This document shows positions 14,079 through 14,088 of a DNA stretch of 14,088 bases, in pieces (position 1 is the first letter of the stretch; every line of letters starts with the position of its first letter). Under the pieces are notes generated by a model. That model saw only the letters and a list, made by a program, of their open reading frames with translations, did no database searches and had not been told where the DNA came from. This DNA comes from JAZDKP01 sp043802925 (GTDB lineage: Bacteria; Fibrobacterota; OXYB2-FULL-49-7; JAEUSG01). The DNA lies in the NCBI GenBank assembly GCA_043802925.1, contig JAZDKP010000298.1:1-14088 (forward strand). Direction: 5' to 3'. The translations under genes and the position numbers were made by a program.

Positions 14079-14088
14079 CAAAGCGTCC

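Noticed and set aside
1..14088. CRISPR array, tRNA, rRNA, transposase, integrase or toxin-antitoxin genes.
   Set aside because: No spaced direct repeats, no cloverleaf-like or rRNA sequence, and no open frame with such motifs was found on either strand by reading.

Overview
The window looks like chromosome from a Gram-negative (diderm), moderately GC-rich bacterium. Evidence seen directly: several N-terminal signal peptides and lipoboxes, a predicted outer-membrane beta-barrel ending in aromatic residues, an M23 murein hydrolase, an NlpC/P60 lipoprotein, and lysA, which makes lysine and consumes meso-diaminopimelate, so DAP-type peptidoglycan is likely. CsgG/FlgO-like proteins fused to TPRs, a FecR-domain protein and a pyruvoyl-dependent arginine decarboxylase would suit a member of the FCB superphylum (for example Fibrobacterota), but the phylum is a guess. 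Nothing points to phage, plasmid or insertion sequence.

Layout. Positions 1-838 (+) hold a short bulged palindrome followed by a YycJ-type metallo-beta-lactamase-fold hydrolase. Everything from 842 to 12563 is on the minus strand. Read in the direction of transcription it is: rpsT with its own promoter and terminator; lysA; a membrane-anchored DUF2914-like protein; a FecR + CsgG-like protein; a lipoprotein interrupted by an in-frame amber codon; a leader with two hairpins; pyruvoyl-dependent arginine decarboxylase; a HIT protein; an M23 peptidase; a two-domain family 2 glycosyltransferase; a short CsgG/FlgO-like protein whose signal peptide is out of frame; a larger CsgG-like/TPR paralogue; a beta-barrel; and a lipoprotein. 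At the right end two plus-strand genes, an NlpC/P60 lipoprotein and prephenate dehydratase, diverge from rpsT.

How they work together. lysA and pheA belong to amino-acid biosynthesis and the arginine decarboxylase to polyamine synthesis. M23, NlpC/P60 and the glycosyltransferase belong to envelope and cell-wall work. The most distinctive content is two envelope clusters (842-5002 and 8061-10994) that together hold three CsgG-like proteins, a FecR-type domain, a beta-barrel and two lipoproteins, plausibly an uncharacterised outer-membrane assembly or regulatory complex. Two genes carry apparent lesions: an amber codon at 9009-9011, and a one-base frameshift at a run of four Gs at 4986-4989. 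Each could be a real mutation or a consensus error.
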